Shown here: positions 33,601-44,542 of the stretch, one piece after another | How the letters are laid out: each line of letters opens with the position of its first letter | Position numbering within the stretch: position 1 is the stretch's first letter | Assembly: GCA_002633005.1 (NCBI GenBank) | Contig: NMRA01000333.1 | Coordinates: 28,209-92,208 of the forward strand | Direction: 5' to 3' | Length of the DNA stretch: 64,000 bases | Source: Phoronis australis | Lineage: Eukaryota > Phoronida > Phoronidae | Program-made: the position numbers and the translations under genes | Notes under the pieces: generated by a model | The model's input: the letters and a program-made list of their open reading frames with translations, nothing else | Databases searched by the model: none | What the model was told of the DNA's origin: nothing

Positions 33601-35952
33601 AGTGGTGACCTACTTAGCTCAGCACACAGGGAAAGTAGTCTGAACAGAGGCTCAGCAGGATAGGGGTTAACCCATGCCATGTGTTGGTCTCGTGACCTGA
33701 GTTAAAGTTTAAGTCCCCTGGGGGTAGAGTAGTTGCAGGTGCTTTAGTTTACAGAGCTATCAGGACCTCCAGTCGGTTACATAAATCTAAGCAGACTTTA
33801 TATAAAGTATGTTTCCCAAACTTAGGAGTGCATAATACATGTTCATAATTGTGTTGCATGGTTAGGAGAAAGTTCCGGGTTCGATCCCCAGTTGGGACAC
33901 AAGTCTTGTCAAGCTATTGGTCACATCACGTCTGCTATATATATTGCATGTTTGAAGACTAATAATTCTTACTGAACTATTGCCTGTGTTTCACCTGGAT
34001 CTGAGTGGCCATTCACAGGCAGAGGTAATGAACCACTTGTGGGTTTCCCAACTGGGCAGGAGAAGTGAGAAAAAATGGACATCGTGTTGCAAAACCTTCC
34101 ACTAGATCTGTTACACTGATCACCTGAACTTGGGAACAGCAATAAATTGCCATTAGGGGGAATGGTTGTCATAGTTACTGTGATTCAATTTTTGTTAACC
34201 TTGCAGAGCTGCTGCACAAAGGTGTCGAGACAAGAGGAAAAACTGGATCTCCAGTTTAGAGGGCAAGGCTGAAGAGTTGACTAATCAAAATACAAGTTTA
34301 CAAGTAAGGTCATTTGTTTAGCCAATCAAAATGCAAGTTTACAAGTAAGGTCATTTGTTTAGCCAATCAAAATGCAAGTTAGTTATAAGGTCATTCATTT
34401 GTTCAATCAAAATGAAAGTGTGCAACAAAATAGTCTTGTTCTTCTGAATTTCATCAAGTTGAAGACATTGGTGGATATCACCCCGGAGACAAAGTTGTTA
34501 TTTAGGATTTAAAATTAAACAGTGTATTTAGTACAAGAAAACGTGCATAGCGCAGGTTAAAAACATTTAGTACCCTGAATTAATATCAGAATGATCTGAG
34601 ATGGTTATCTTGCTGTGGAAAGCAGCAACAGAGGGAGCCGTTACAGTGTCTTGGCTCAGATTATTCCACAATCTAATGGTAGATGGGAAAAAGTTGTGTA
34701 TGCAAACATTATGCCTACCATGTCAAGCTGCTTTAAGTGCGCCACTTCCATTTGATTTTGGAGAATAAACGCGAAAATGACAACAGTCAAAATGATTGAT
34801 TGTTTATTGCTGTTTCTTTATTTAGAATGAGGTAAAATCTCTACGGGAAGAAGTTGCGGAATTGAAGATGATACTTCTTGAGCATAAGGACTGTCCAATC
34901 ACGTTGGAGCAGCAAGCACGCGGTGTGCTACCAGGTACTCTGTCGACCTATCAGCAGCAGGAGTCGGTTACTGTTAAGAACATTCATTTGAAACTATCAG
35001 CAACTAGGGAAAAGGCTTCAGAGTTTTTGGGATTGGCCAACCTTAAAATTGCTAATTCGAAAATGACGCATGTACACAATGCCCGTGTCTCGACTTGCAA
35101 GTTCATTTAACAGTTAAAGATTGTATGAGTGTGGTAATAAATCCCAAAGTGCTTTGCTTGAGAATTCATCATTGACAGCTAAGTACCAGCAAACTGGCCT
35201 TTGATTGGTTGATGTCATTATACTGAAGATTTGTTGTTCAACTATTGACACTTTTGAACGAGTGAACCTGTGGTCAAGTTTTTGCAAAGCAAATAGTTTT
35301 CTCCGTAGTAGCTGTTACATCCAGTTGTGCTTTTGGTTTCTTTGTTAAAAGTATCCTTTCGTGGGACCGATTTTATCCAAGGTTGTAAGTCTAATCGTAG
35401 CTGAGACAGTCCATCTTCATGTTTCGTTGTTAAACAATTCATGAACCTGTCATTGAGTATGATCTGCTGCGGTCATACTAATGTTTTATTCTGTTTTAAA
35501 ATGCAGCTTTGCCTTCATTATAATGTGTCTGTGCCCGGACTGTAAACCTTCAATGAATGAGTGCCTGGTGTTATATTGAAAATTTAACAGCTTGGCTCTT
35601 CATTTGCGGGTTCGAGCCACAAAACATCCACTTGACAGTTGTCCAGGTGTTGGTATCTTTTCACTTGACCTCTGTTATTATCTCTGCAGGCAATCTAGTG
35701 TTCAACTCTCCCCTCAGTCCCACCGGGGATATGGTTGTCATAGATGGCTCTAGCAGCACAGTGCCACAACTGGGCAGGCTGAGAGGTGCTACAGTTCACA
35801 CCGCTGTCCCCTTGGCTAGACTCGTGTCAGGCACCGGCGCCTCAGAGGTTCCTGTTGCCAGATTATTAAGCAGTGCCACCACCACAACCACACAAACAGA
35901 GAAGCCACTGCAGGTATTGACGATCAAAAATCCGCCTTTGAAAAAGAAGTGA
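24553..35952 (+). CDS. ATF2: ATF2/ATF7-like bZIP transcription factor, 11 coding exons, 543 aa
   Basis: Nuclear bZIP factor that dimerises (including with Jun) and binds CRE sites; stress kinases activate the family through the N-terminus. Joined exons: 24553-24606, 27021-27129, 28461-28585, 29046-29211, 30079-30304, 31103-31358, 31813-31952, 32917-33003, 34207-34303, 34826-34934, 35690-35952. All introns are GT-AG and phases are consistent. Residues 11-33 form a C2H2 finger (C11, C16, H29, H33). DQTPTPTKFLKNC (55-67) keeps the two Thr-Pro sites equivalent to human ATF2 T69/T71. LTLPGG and SPQPVQ, then LKAAL (314-318), match the central region. The basic region is RNRAAAQRCRDKRK (386-399), followed by a five-leucine zipper (L405, 412, 419, 426, 433) and HKDCPIT. 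Human ATF2 is 505 residues. ATF7 is an equally good name, because invertebrates usually have one such gene. Confidence 0.93.
27021..27129 (+). CDS. ATF2: ATF2/7-like exon 2
   Basis: The acceptor TACATTTCAG precedes KFTNEDHLDVHKQKHTMSLA, the histidine half of the zinc finger. The donor G|GTGAGT is phase 1. The 3' portion (NSTCMNTELSGVLFA) is divergent from vertebrates. Confidence 0.92.
27273..27505 (-). mobile_element. Penelope-like element 3'-end fragment in ATF2/7 intron 2
   Basis: It matches the palindrome at 60091-60704 along CCATGA(A/T)AGCAAGTAG, TTTCGGCATTTATTGAAACACC, GGCCCAACAACAAGTAATGAA and GTGGTGTGCCAGTTGC. On the minus strand it holds a hammerhead-like core. The coding tail is decayed. 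Confidence 0.65.
27327..27369 (-). ncRNA. Hammerhead-ribozyme-like motif
   Basis: Minus strand: CTT, then CTGATGA, a stem-II region (GG...CC), GAAAC, a 2-nt loop, GTC, and AAG. This is the CUGANGA/GAAA/UH core with minimal stem III, as known from Penelope-like elements. Stem I (CTT/AAG) is only 3 bp, so activity may need a dimer. Confidence 0.5.
27541..27776. repeat. Tandem satellite: 20-bp units in roughly 89-bp higher-order repeats
   Basis: CAAGCTTGGTCAATATTATT-type units recur about 12 times. The larger block from AAGCTTGGTCAATATTGTG at 27541 repeats at 27630. It lies within ATF2/7 intron 2. Confidence 0.8.
28461..28585 (+). CDS. ATF2: ATF2/7-like exon 3
   Basis: Acceptor CTCCAACAG. The exon encodes DQTPTPTKFLKNCDDIGLFQ and NPFEESFKKA, the kinase-regulated transactivation segment. 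The donor CAG|GTGGGT is phase 0. Confidence 0.93.
29046..29211 (+). CDS. ATF2: ATF2/7-like exon 4
   Basis: Acceptor CGTACTTCAG. The exon encodes a Ser/Thr/Pro-rich stretch with MDSPLPGP, like human MDSPLPHP. The donor G|GTAATT is phase 1. Confidence 0.88.
30079..30304 (+). CDS. ATF2: ATF2/7-like exon 5
   Basis: Acceptor TTTATTACAG. The exon encodes a Thr/Ser-rich linker (TVEATVARTTITTTSSK). The donor GT|GTGAGT is phase 2. Similarity to vertebrates is low; the call rests on splice sites and phase. Confidence 0.8.
31103..31358 (+). CDS. ATF2: ATF2/7-like exon 6
   Basis: Acceptor TTTCTTGTAG. The exon encodes VQVLLTLPGGTSVQLPAS, like human LLLHLPNGQTMPVAIPAS, and SASPQPVQQ. The donor CAG|GTGTGT is phase 0. 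Confidence 0.9.
31813..31952 (+). CDS. ATF2: ATF2/7-like exon 7
   Basis: Acceptor CGTTTGCAG. The exon encodes KLKAALCQN, the conserved KAAL(T)Q helix, then an acidic Ser/Pro linker. The donor AT|GTGAGT is phase 2. Confidence 0.88.
32917..33003 (+). CDS. ATF2: ATF2/7-like exon 8
   Basis: Acceptor AACTTCCAG. The exon encodes SKRRLTSDSEYDETDPDLKR, then FLARNR, the first part of the basic region. The donor AG|GTAGAA is phase 2. Confidence 0.9.
33850..33900 (+). repeat. SINE-like B-box fragment in ATF2/7 intron 8
   Basis: CCGGGTTCGATCCCCAG (33875-33891) is a near-consensus tRNA B box, preceded by ATGGTTAGGAG. The spacing is too short for a full tRNA. Confidence 0.4.
34207..34303 (+). CDS. ATF2: ATF2/7-like exon 9
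   Basis: Acceptor AACCTTGCAG. The exon encodes AAAQRCRDKRKNWISSLE, then KAEELTNQNTSLQ: the DNA-contacting helix and zipper start. The donor CAA|GTAAGG is phase 0 and lies inside a 41-bp tandem duplication. Confidence 0.95.
34283..34424 (+). repeat. 41-bp tandem repeat spanning the exon 9 donor
   Basis: Units start AATCAAAAT(A/G)CAAGTT at 34283, 34324, 34365 and 34405 (41, 41, 40 and partial). Unit 1 includes the exon 9 end and its donor. Unit 2 carries an identical CAAGTAAGG 41 bp downstream. Confidence 0.9.
34826..34934 (+). CDS. ATF2: ATF2/7-like exon 10
   Basis: Acceptor TTCTTTATTTAG. The exon encodes NEVKSLREEVAELKMILLEH, then KDCPITLEQQ, the zipper end and the conserved HKDCP. The donor G|GTACTC is phase 1. 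Confidence 0.93.
35690..35952 (+). CDS. ATF2: ATF2/7-like exon 11 (last coding exon)
   Basis: Acceptor TTATCTCTGCAG. The exon encodes NLVFNSPLSPTGDMVVIDGS, then repeated VP(L/V)ARL motifs (two), a Thr run, and ends NPPLKKK with TGA at 35950. CAG|GTATTG at 35911 could be an alternative donor. This C-terminus has no close vertebrate match. Confidence 0.8.
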
Positions 35953-38040
35953 TGAAATTCGAAACGAACAGTAACTGAAGTAGTATCGATCTTGATTGTA
36001 ACATGGTTTTATTGTCGTTTGTGTTGATTTTGACTGAAATTTGTATATGTTATGCTAGACTTGTATCAGTCTTACGTTTACTTAAACATTGGCATAACGG
36101 CTAAATATCGTTGATGGTGCCTTTTTTATGGAAGTTATGAGGAAATTGTGATCAAAAGCTGGTGAAAATTGGATGGAAGAGGAAATATTTAGAGAATTTT
36201 GGCTCTGAAGTTTTAATGATTTTTGTATAGTGATTTGGTTTGTTAATTTTTGAAATTCCTGCCTATACCAGTTTCTATCAAGAATTTATAATCTTTTTCA
36301 TCATTTAGACACAGTAGTTGGTTGAGTGGTGTGCAAACTATGTCAGTATTCCAACTAATGGTTTGAAAGATTGAATTTAGTTCACTGGGCTGGAAGTTTA
36401 AGCATCATTTAGTTACTTAGTGATGATTTTACGGTTAATTAAAGTTTTAAGTAACTTAACTGGCTGTTTTGTTGTAAACAATATGTCTAACCTTAGGGGG
36501 AAAATGTGTTGGCTAGCACTATAGTACTCACGGGAGTGGACACGTTTCTATAAACTTTGCGATTAACCTACAATTCTTTTCAAAATATATTGACCACTAT
36601 ATGGGCCTTAGTTTTAGAGTAAATTCTGCTGTTGATCTCTGATTTCATCTCAAGTTTTATCCTTAATAAATGATAACTGGCAGGATTTTGTGAATTTTTT
36701 TAACGCCTGTCCCTCTGAGGGAAGTTTTCATTTTCATAGTCAGTGGGGACGCTATTGTTTTTCATTTGATAGATGTGCGCTTTTCTGAGCTGTCATCTGA
36801 CTTATTACTGGCAAAATATGCTATTCCAACAGCACTGTTTGAAGGTAGTGAAAAATAAAATTGAAACTGAGTTCAAGGTAAATGTTTATATTAAGTGTCT
36901 CAGAAAACCAGATTAAATGTTCGTTTTGGGCTTGGAGGAGGTAACAAGTCCGCATAATGGCTTAAAATTTTTTTGTTGTAAATCGTGTGTCATTCATACA
37001 CAACAGGTCTTTTAACATGCAAGGTTAGTGAAAGTAGTTCTTTGTGAAGCCTGTTCTTGTCATACAACTGTCCCTGTTGGACTGTGTGCCAACTAAACCT
37101 AGCTTAACAAAGGGTTTATGGTCCTGGCAGAGAAGGTAAGTGTTCATTACCCTCTATGGGGTTTGAATAGCCAAGCCTAGAATGTTATGATAAATCATGC
37201 GTCCATTAAAAGCTGACTATTTGTGGAATCTGTTAAGTGTGTTGCTCTCAGTCTTCTGTTGGTCTGAGGTCATTTAGAGTTATTATTAGACATAAAGTTG
37301 TCGCTGAAATTTTGTCATTGCTGCCATTACAGATAGACACTGGGTTATACTTTAATTCAGTATTTGATTTGTGGATGTAAAAATATCTGTTAAGTTTATA
37401 TCTCAGACCTGTACATTTGGTTCTGTAAATACATGTACTTAAAATATTTCAAAATCAGCATTGGTAAAACTATTTTTTCGATTTGCTGTTGATTTATCAC
37501 TTTTTGTTTTAACACAATACAATTTTTCTTGTCATTGTTTCAAAACTTTATGGTTTTGTTCGTTTGTGAAGTATATGCACCGTGAACAAGTATTGTAGAG
37601 CGATGGCAATCGGTGTCTGTATATTATTTATTTTTAAATCGTGTCATTTGTCTGGTATGAAAAGTCATCGTTTGAAATCAAATGTGTATCATAAAGAGAT
37701 ATTCCTTATAAGCTTCTGTGTTGTAGTTGCTTCACAGTTTCACAACCGCTGGTAAATCTCATTACTTACTGGCAGTGTGCCATTGGGTCTTCAAAACCAC
37801 GACTTCTTGTTTGTACAAAAGAGTGAATACTGTATGCTCTTTTCAGTATCCAAATTTGAAAATAGTGATCCATGTTTACAGCAGAGACTCTTTTTCGCAG
37901 TTAACCTAAAATTAGCCATCCGACGTGCGCCGAAACATACGACCTATCCTTGTAACGAAACTGAAAAATTAACACTGTTTCAACAGAACGCTCCAATATC
38001 CACCTTATGCTATAGTGTGTGTTCCTGCTGTGTTTAACAC
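35953..38040 (+). other. Probable 3' UTR and downstream of the ATF2/7-like gene
   Basis: No competing gene was recognised. AATAAA polyadenylation signals occur at 36665 and 36854. The transcript end cannot be fixed from sequence alone. Confidence 0.4.
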
Positions 38041-39072
38041 AGCACAGTTACAAAAAAAACGCCCCCAAAACTCACTTTAGACTAGAGTATGTGCCCCCAC
38101 GGGGTTTGTCGGAAAACGGGGGACCATCAGATAATGCTAGTATCTCGCAAGATAAACAAAACTTCTCCAGATCATGCGAGTAAAAGCGAGTATTTCCGAA
38201 TTGATAGTATCCTCGGGAACCTACCTGCCTGTACTTGCCAAAATGGCAGCCACTGAAATTATTGGTCAGTGTGTTGAATTAGTGGATTGAAATTGTGAAT
38301 TTGGGGATTGAATTTACTTGTCTCCGCTCCATAAGCGATTTTTTCTTTCCTCAAGTGTTCTCTAGTGTATTGCCGTCTGCTGAGTGCTACATTGTTTTAG
38401 GGCCGTAGTTGCTACCAGTGCTTTGTGTTGTGTAATTGACGTGGAAAATGACCCGTGGTTGAATCTCAGTTATCGCAATGATAGCTCATTGGTTATCGTA
38501 TTCTCCCTGAAGGCTGGGATCAAGCCTCGTCCCCAAGCTTCAAGATGGCGCTGATCAGTTTATCCAGTTGAGCAGAGACCGTAGAGAGGGAGACAAATCT
38601 AGCGAAATTCCGTTATTGTGTCATGGACTGTGGCGACACCTAGCGGGTGTGTGTGCGCCGACGAAGTACGCGAGGCGTCGACTACCATGGCCCATTTTGA
38701 TTCGTCAAATACAAAATTATGAAAGGTCTTTGTTTAAAATATTGAGAACAAAAAATGAGCGGTGTATTGGAAAAATACACATAGGCAAAATATAGAGTAA
38801 ATCAAGAAAAAATTGGGCAGCGCAGGTAATATAAATTACGAGAAATACATAACTGGCAAGATGGGTGATTGTTTATTGCACACACGCCCGCTAGACATCT
38901 CTACGGTCCATGAAATTACAATGTCCGCCAGTGGCCGCCCAATGGCGGCGGCCAGTGACATTAGTCTTCTTAACGTCTTTGGTTCTAACTAACTAAGACA
39001 GCAACTACTCGCGCGCTCATGGCAACCAAACTAATGCAGAAACTTTAGTTTCACACTGCATTTGCCTTGTAT
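38041..39072. other. Unannotated stretch
   Basis: Short ATG frames follow AAAATGGCAGCC (38241) and TCAAGATGGCGC (38542), contexts like translation starts, but both soon reach stops. No gene can be supported. Confidence 0.25.
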
Positions 39073-39270
39073 TTACTTTCCGAAAATGATAAAGCTAATG
39101 AAATCATCTTCATAATATTCTTTTCCACGATAGGATTCAATTCCATTGCCAATAAGAGCATAAAAACCATCAGCGTCTCGAGAAAACGCTTCAGAGATTA
39201 TTGTGTTTGGCCAACACTTACATTCACATTTCGATAATGGCGCGTGTACGCATTGCCTGTTCATCATATC
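39073..39270 (-). repeat. Dispersed repeat copy
   Basis: CCAT(A/T)AAAACCATCAGCGTCTC, AAAACGCTTCAGAG, TTGGCCAAC and TCGATAATGGCG-type blocks recur at about 41585-41710 and in part at about 35005-35080. A 64-codon minus frame here is not preserved in the 41.6-kb copy. Confidence 0.5.
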
Positions 39271-41499
39271 GGGAATAATACGCTTACACGAAAGTCATGC
39301 ATTTCTAAAGATGTGCGGGAATTTTCACCGCTCGTCCTTCTGAGCAGCTTTTACCAGGATCAAAGATAGCGTGGCGCTGGAGTCAGGTACAGCTGTGATG
39401 ACCGCATTGCCCGATGCGAGCAAGACACAATTAAGCGTAATTAGCCAACCATAAACTGTATTAAACATCTCTGACAGTACGTAATGGCGAATTTTCAATA
39501 TGCATTAACCTCTAATTTTCGTTAAAAACGAACACCATTCAGCTGGAAAAACAACCAAGTACGGTTTTTCGATTTTAAAAAATCGACGAACTAATAATCT
39601 AAAAACTTCAACCATTGGGTACGATTGAAGATAAACTACCGCGCGTATTGCTATACTCAGTGGATATACAAACGCTGAACAGAGTTAACAATATCACATG
39701 GATTCATTTTCTTAATATTCTTTCAATCTCGTTTAACCAGATATTTGACTAGAAAACAGCTGTACTTGACATGTGCCCACGTTTCATTTTTATTACTGAA
39801 AAAAGGGCTAGAATTGTTATTTAGTCAGTGACACCGAAATTGTCCAGAGATTCCAAATCTTCAGTTTGGTTATCACCATATTTGCCCTTTGTTATATGTT
39901 TTATGATTTGAGTTCTAATAAAGATTAAACTTCAATGACACGTGAAATGTTTAGTATACCTGTAATGTGGAAAGTTCAGGAATGGGCTCACAATGAACTT
40001 AACTAATTAAGTTTCCTTGGCGATCAAAATCTACCACTGTTCTTGTACTTCAAGCTGAAAACTTGTATAAAAAGCTATCAATCCGTTTCTGGTAAAAAAA
40101 ACAAGTGGGCAGAAGCATTAAAAATTAAATAACGAAAATCAATATGAAACATATCGTTCCTTTTGGGAAGTGACCCTTTGTGAAGGTAAACACAAGTTAA
40201 CCTTTTTATTCATTTTGTAATATTTATAAAGTACCAAGTTAAAACTACTCTCCAGAGTTGCAGGCTGTAACTCTGCAAATGTCAGAGAAAATCAAATTGT
40301 GGATAATAACAACAACCATTGTTGAGACAGTAATGCTAGCTATTACCTTTCCACTTCATTAGCTCAGATCTACATCAATACAAAGGGCGTGCTGAATAGG
40401 CATTGTAAAAGTTGGCGGGGCTAAGGGAATCTGAGCGGTGACCAGTGCAAGCGAGAAATTGTCCACATGTTCAGTAACAACCAAAGATTGGATGGAAGCA
40501 GTAATGTTCTTAACCCCAAACCACATTGGTTAGGATTTCAACGTCGACGGCCAAATTCCTAGAGAAATACCCCTTAAGCGAACTAATTGGAAGAATTAAA
40601 GGCAAGAAAAACTAAGTTGCCATGACGTCCTCGAAACGGTATACAACATAAATTGACATATACGTGTATACGTCATTATGAAAATAATTTATGAGACAAA
40701 CATTCTATCACATCTGACGCAGCCAAGTCAAGTTATTTTTGAAATTCATCCTGGTACGGGAATTGGTGATAGTTAGGCCTATAAAAGATCTTTAACCCAG
40801 CCGCAGAGCGCCTAAAGCCGCGCACCGTACCAGTGACTGCTGGCAACTTAGTCATCGGAGACTCAACTTTAACATCCTTCGCCGCAGAGATAACAACTCT
40901 TGGGCTGTCTCCGGTGAGTCCATTCTTTGTTGAATGATGTTTAGGTAAACTAAACCTAAATAAATTATAATGTATTGTAACCATCAGATTCACTGGGACC
41001 TTAAGCCAACAAAGCTGGAGGCAAATTCTCTATCCCCTGATAAAAGCGCGAGATTCCATCGGGCGTGCTGTATGCGACGGGTCCAGGATACAAGTTGGTT
41101 GTGTACAAAAGACAATTTTTTTGGTGTGGTCGATGCAGAGACACATAGTGACGTAGGTCAATTGGAAACTAGGAATGGCTATGATACTGATACTATATGT
41201 TTACCGTCAATTAAAAATATCCTCTAGATTTTTTTCTAGTAAAGCAATCTAATTGCATTTTAGAAGCAACAAGTTTCCTGCCAACTTTAAGCAAACATAA
41301 ATCATTGAGCATGAATAGATGCTCAGTTAGTTGATCACGTGCATCTCTAGACGCCTTTGGTTTTACTACTGTTACAAAAGCTTTTGAGCCTTGTTAGTAA
41401 TAAACTGATCACATACAGGTCACAGTGAACCCTATAATATGAGATAACCACTGTATGTCCTTTCACGTTTCACCAAAAAGTTGCATTTCGTCCCCTTTA
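39271..41499. other. Unannotated stretch
   Basis: No domain-bearing ORF or clear repeat was recognised. Confidence 0.3.
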
Positions 41500-41720
41500 G
41501 CAGGCTAAAGGCGAATAAGGCATTATGCTCTCCGTAAAAATATGTCCATGATGTTCCTTACTCTGATTCTTTTGTCGTTACCAACAAAGACATTGAAACC
41601 ATCAGTGACTCAAGAAAACGATTCAGAGTAAATGGGATTGGTCAACCCTAAAATCACAAATTCGAAAATGGCGAATGTACTTACATGTATTGCCTGGGAC
41701 TTGAGGTGGTAACGGAAATA
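41500..41720 (+). repeat. Second copy of the 39.1-kb dispersed repeat
   Basis: GAAACCATCAGTGACTCAAG, AAACGATTCAGAG, GGTCAACCCTAAAATCAC and AAATTCGAAAATGGCG parallel 39160-39245 and 35005-35080. Confidence 0.55.
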
Positions 41721-43085
41721 GAATCCTATTATGGGATGGAATATTACGAGACCGAATAATAGGAGTAAAAGGCATAATTCAATTTACATTTTTGGACAGT
41801 TCCTGGCGAATTGCGGCTTTAAATGTTCATTTTGTATCTTAAGGTTAATGTAAAGGACTTTATCAAAGTCTGTTTATTTAGCCAAATATTTTCAAAACAA
41901 TAGATTTTAAGTATATCCGTGAGATTGCATATTTTCTCAATTTGTTTACTCTACCTAATTAGATATTCAAGATGGTGGACAAAACTGTGGACGTGTGTAC
42001 AGATCTGAGATGGCGCAGTTCGCCGAAGCAGAATGTGATCGTAATTTTGGTTTGCAGGTAAAAAAATACTAAAAAATTATAACGAAGTGTCACAAAATTT
42101 CCGATAACAAACTGATGTGACATGTACATAACCTTGTGGAAGAAGAAAGGGTGATTGAAGAAACGGTGCGACTGAAAAGAAATTGCCCAATAGCTGACGT
42201 TCTATTTCATGGCGTTGAAAGTCGAAGCACATGATCGCTCCACAAATTTAGCAAAATGAAAACAGTAGTATTTTTAGGACCTGTAGCTAATTCAGTTTAA
42301 TCAAGGAAGAGTGCAGTTGTTGTTAACACTACTTTTGTGTCAGACTTTCTTTAGGAAGTTTTTACCTGCATACCTCCAAAGCTGTACTGATATTTATACA
42401 CTTCGAGGCAGTAGTCACGTGCAGATGTCCCGGATGTTGAAAACCAGTTTGATGCCCGTTATCAAGTGGAGAAAGCTGGTTCTCAAAATGTGGGACCCCT
42501 GTGCCACTGTTGCCAGCTTTTGTACCAAATCGCGCCAATTTCAAGAACCGTTTATCCCCACTGTGTTTCATTAGATGGCGATTATATCATGTTGTGGTGT
42601 TGGGATTGTGAAATGAGTTGATATGAATACTATAAGACAAGCAGTTTCTTCTTTAATAATTCATGTTTGTATAAACTGATGCCAGACGTCTACTCTTGGG
42701 TTTGCTTATTGTGTGACGTCATCGTGAAATTTGATGTCGCGCGCTATTATTTAATGCCTTCAAGTAGTAAAAAGAATCTCGACCCAATCTAACTTTTTTT
42801 CAACTTGAATAATCTGTTATTTAAAATAAAAAATAACATTCAAACGTTTTGTATGTCATAAACGTAACGACATTTTGCGGCTTTTTGGCAAACTGTGTAC
42901 AATCCCCGTAGGAAAAAACAAAATAATCAATTGTTTGAAATTGATGTTTTATCTATGTACCATAATTGCAGGTCTTCTGGCACACGTTGTACCAGACGTG
43001 AGCAGTCCGATACACTGATGAACAGAAACCTTTTTTATGCTTTATCAGTGTGTAGTTAAACTAGAGACCTGAACCAAGGGTTAAG
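41721..43085. other. Unannotated stretch
   Basis: No gene was recognised. The 87-codon frame at 42311 shows no domain. Confidence 0.3.
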
Positions 43086-43092
43086 TAGTGTG

Positions 43093-43157
43093 CGTTAGTG
43101 GTACTCGAACCCACGAACGAAGCGGACCCTTAGCCCACTAAGCCATATTGCCTCCTC
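43093..43157 (-). repeat. tRNA-derived SINE-like unit
   Basis: Minus strand: TGGCTTAGTGGGCTAAGGG (A box) and GTGGGTTCGAGTACC (B box) at tRNA-like spacing. No convincing cloverleaf was found, so a SINE is favoured. Confidence 0.55.
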
Positions 43158-43865
43158 TTAAGTTAAACACGAGTAACATTTACTGAAAATTTGTAAGAAA
43201 CCATGCTTCATATTTTATTGTTTGACCTCAAAAAATAGAGAAGTCGTCCCCCAACTCCCCTTTTTAAACATCGGCAGCATGTTCGAGAAAGAAATCTGAT
43301 ACATGGTTCTCTCAGGTGTGACCACAAAATAAGTGTAGAAAATTTCAGGCGAATCGAACAGCGTATTGTAAAGAGGAAGTCGACATCCAACCTGCTAAAA
43401 GTGTAGAAAATCAAAACACCTGAAAATGGCATATAAATCGTCACACATATGTACATGCAATTGAAATCCGTATCCGGCGCGTAAAGAATATTATGCGAAA
43501 TAATTAAACTACAGGTCTAATTCGATACAGCTATGAATATTGAATTTTTGAAATGTTGACAGCCCATGCACTTTTATCATAAGAACTGGATCTGTCTATA
43601 TTCAGAAAGGCATGTTTTCTACTCCACAAGATTCTATGCGGCCACCATAATTTTCTCTCCGGAGATGAATTAATAAAATAGTTGAGTGAATTGATCGTGT
43701 TTTGCAGATTATTAAGAGTCGTAAGCGGGGGCATCAGGGATTTTGCCAACAATTATTCTTTTGCGAGGTATAAATTTTTAACGTTCATAGATACGCTTGC
43801 CTTTGTTGTCATCAATTTGAAACAATGAAAGATGTCAGAAAAATAGTAACCTTTCTTAAGTTGGA

Positions 43866-43970
43866 GGTCTCTCTGTCTCTCACCCTCCCTCCCATTCTCC
43901 CTCCCTCCCTTCCTCCCTCCCTCTCTCTCCCTCTCTCTNCCCCCCCTCCTCTCTCTCTCTCTCTGCTTCC
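43866..43970. repeat. CT/CCCT-rich microsatellite
   Basis: A pyrimidine tract of (CCCT)n and (CT)n units, interrupted by an N at 43939. Open frames across it are repeat artefacts. Confidence 0.9.
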
Positions 43971-44464
43971 CTTATTTAATTTCATGTTTAAGTTTATAGC
44001 GACAACTCTCAAGTCATTCAACTCTGCAGGCTATTTTGTGATCCGCCAGCATAACTCCAAGATTTAAACATATTTTTATTAACTTTTGTTTCCTTTACAC
44101 TGGTTTGATTACAGTAAAAGTATTGGCTGTCTTCTTCCCCTTGAATGCATTAAAAGGTGTTCACTGCAATTCTTTTCTTGGTTCCATTTATTTGGATGAA
44201 ATCTCCCACTTATTCAATGGTGTGAGTACAGTCATTGCTTAATGGTCTGACATCAGCTGCATGAAACAAGAATTTCTGACTCCGTGCGTAGTTCACAGTT
44301 TTTTTATTAAAATAACTTGACGTTAAAAAATGTGAGCATAACCCGGGAAATCGCTGTCGCATTATACCCAGGCTCTCCATCACTCTTGTGCAGTCATTCA
44401 CTAGTAAGACCGAGCTCAGAGGAGCAGGAGACACCTTTGTGCAATGCTCGATTGTCAGCCAGTA

Positions 44465-44542
44465 AAGCCAAGATTCGAACCACGGGTCTCCCAAACGGGA
44501 GTCCGGAGCTCAAACCTGTAAGCCACACTGTCTCCGTGATCT
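44465..44542 (-). repeat. tRNA-derived SINE-like unit
   Basis: Minus strand: GTGGCTTACAGGTTTGAG (A box) and GTGGTTCGAATCTTGG (B box). The spacing is as in a tRNA gene. Confidence 0.5.

Noticed and set aside
43093-43157. Functional tRNA gene
   Set aside because: A and B boxes are present, but I could not find a consistent acceptor stem or anticodon stem; a SINE is more likely.
43812-44067. ORFs on both strands across 43.9 kb
   Set aside because: Their content is translated CT/CCCT microsatellite containing an N.
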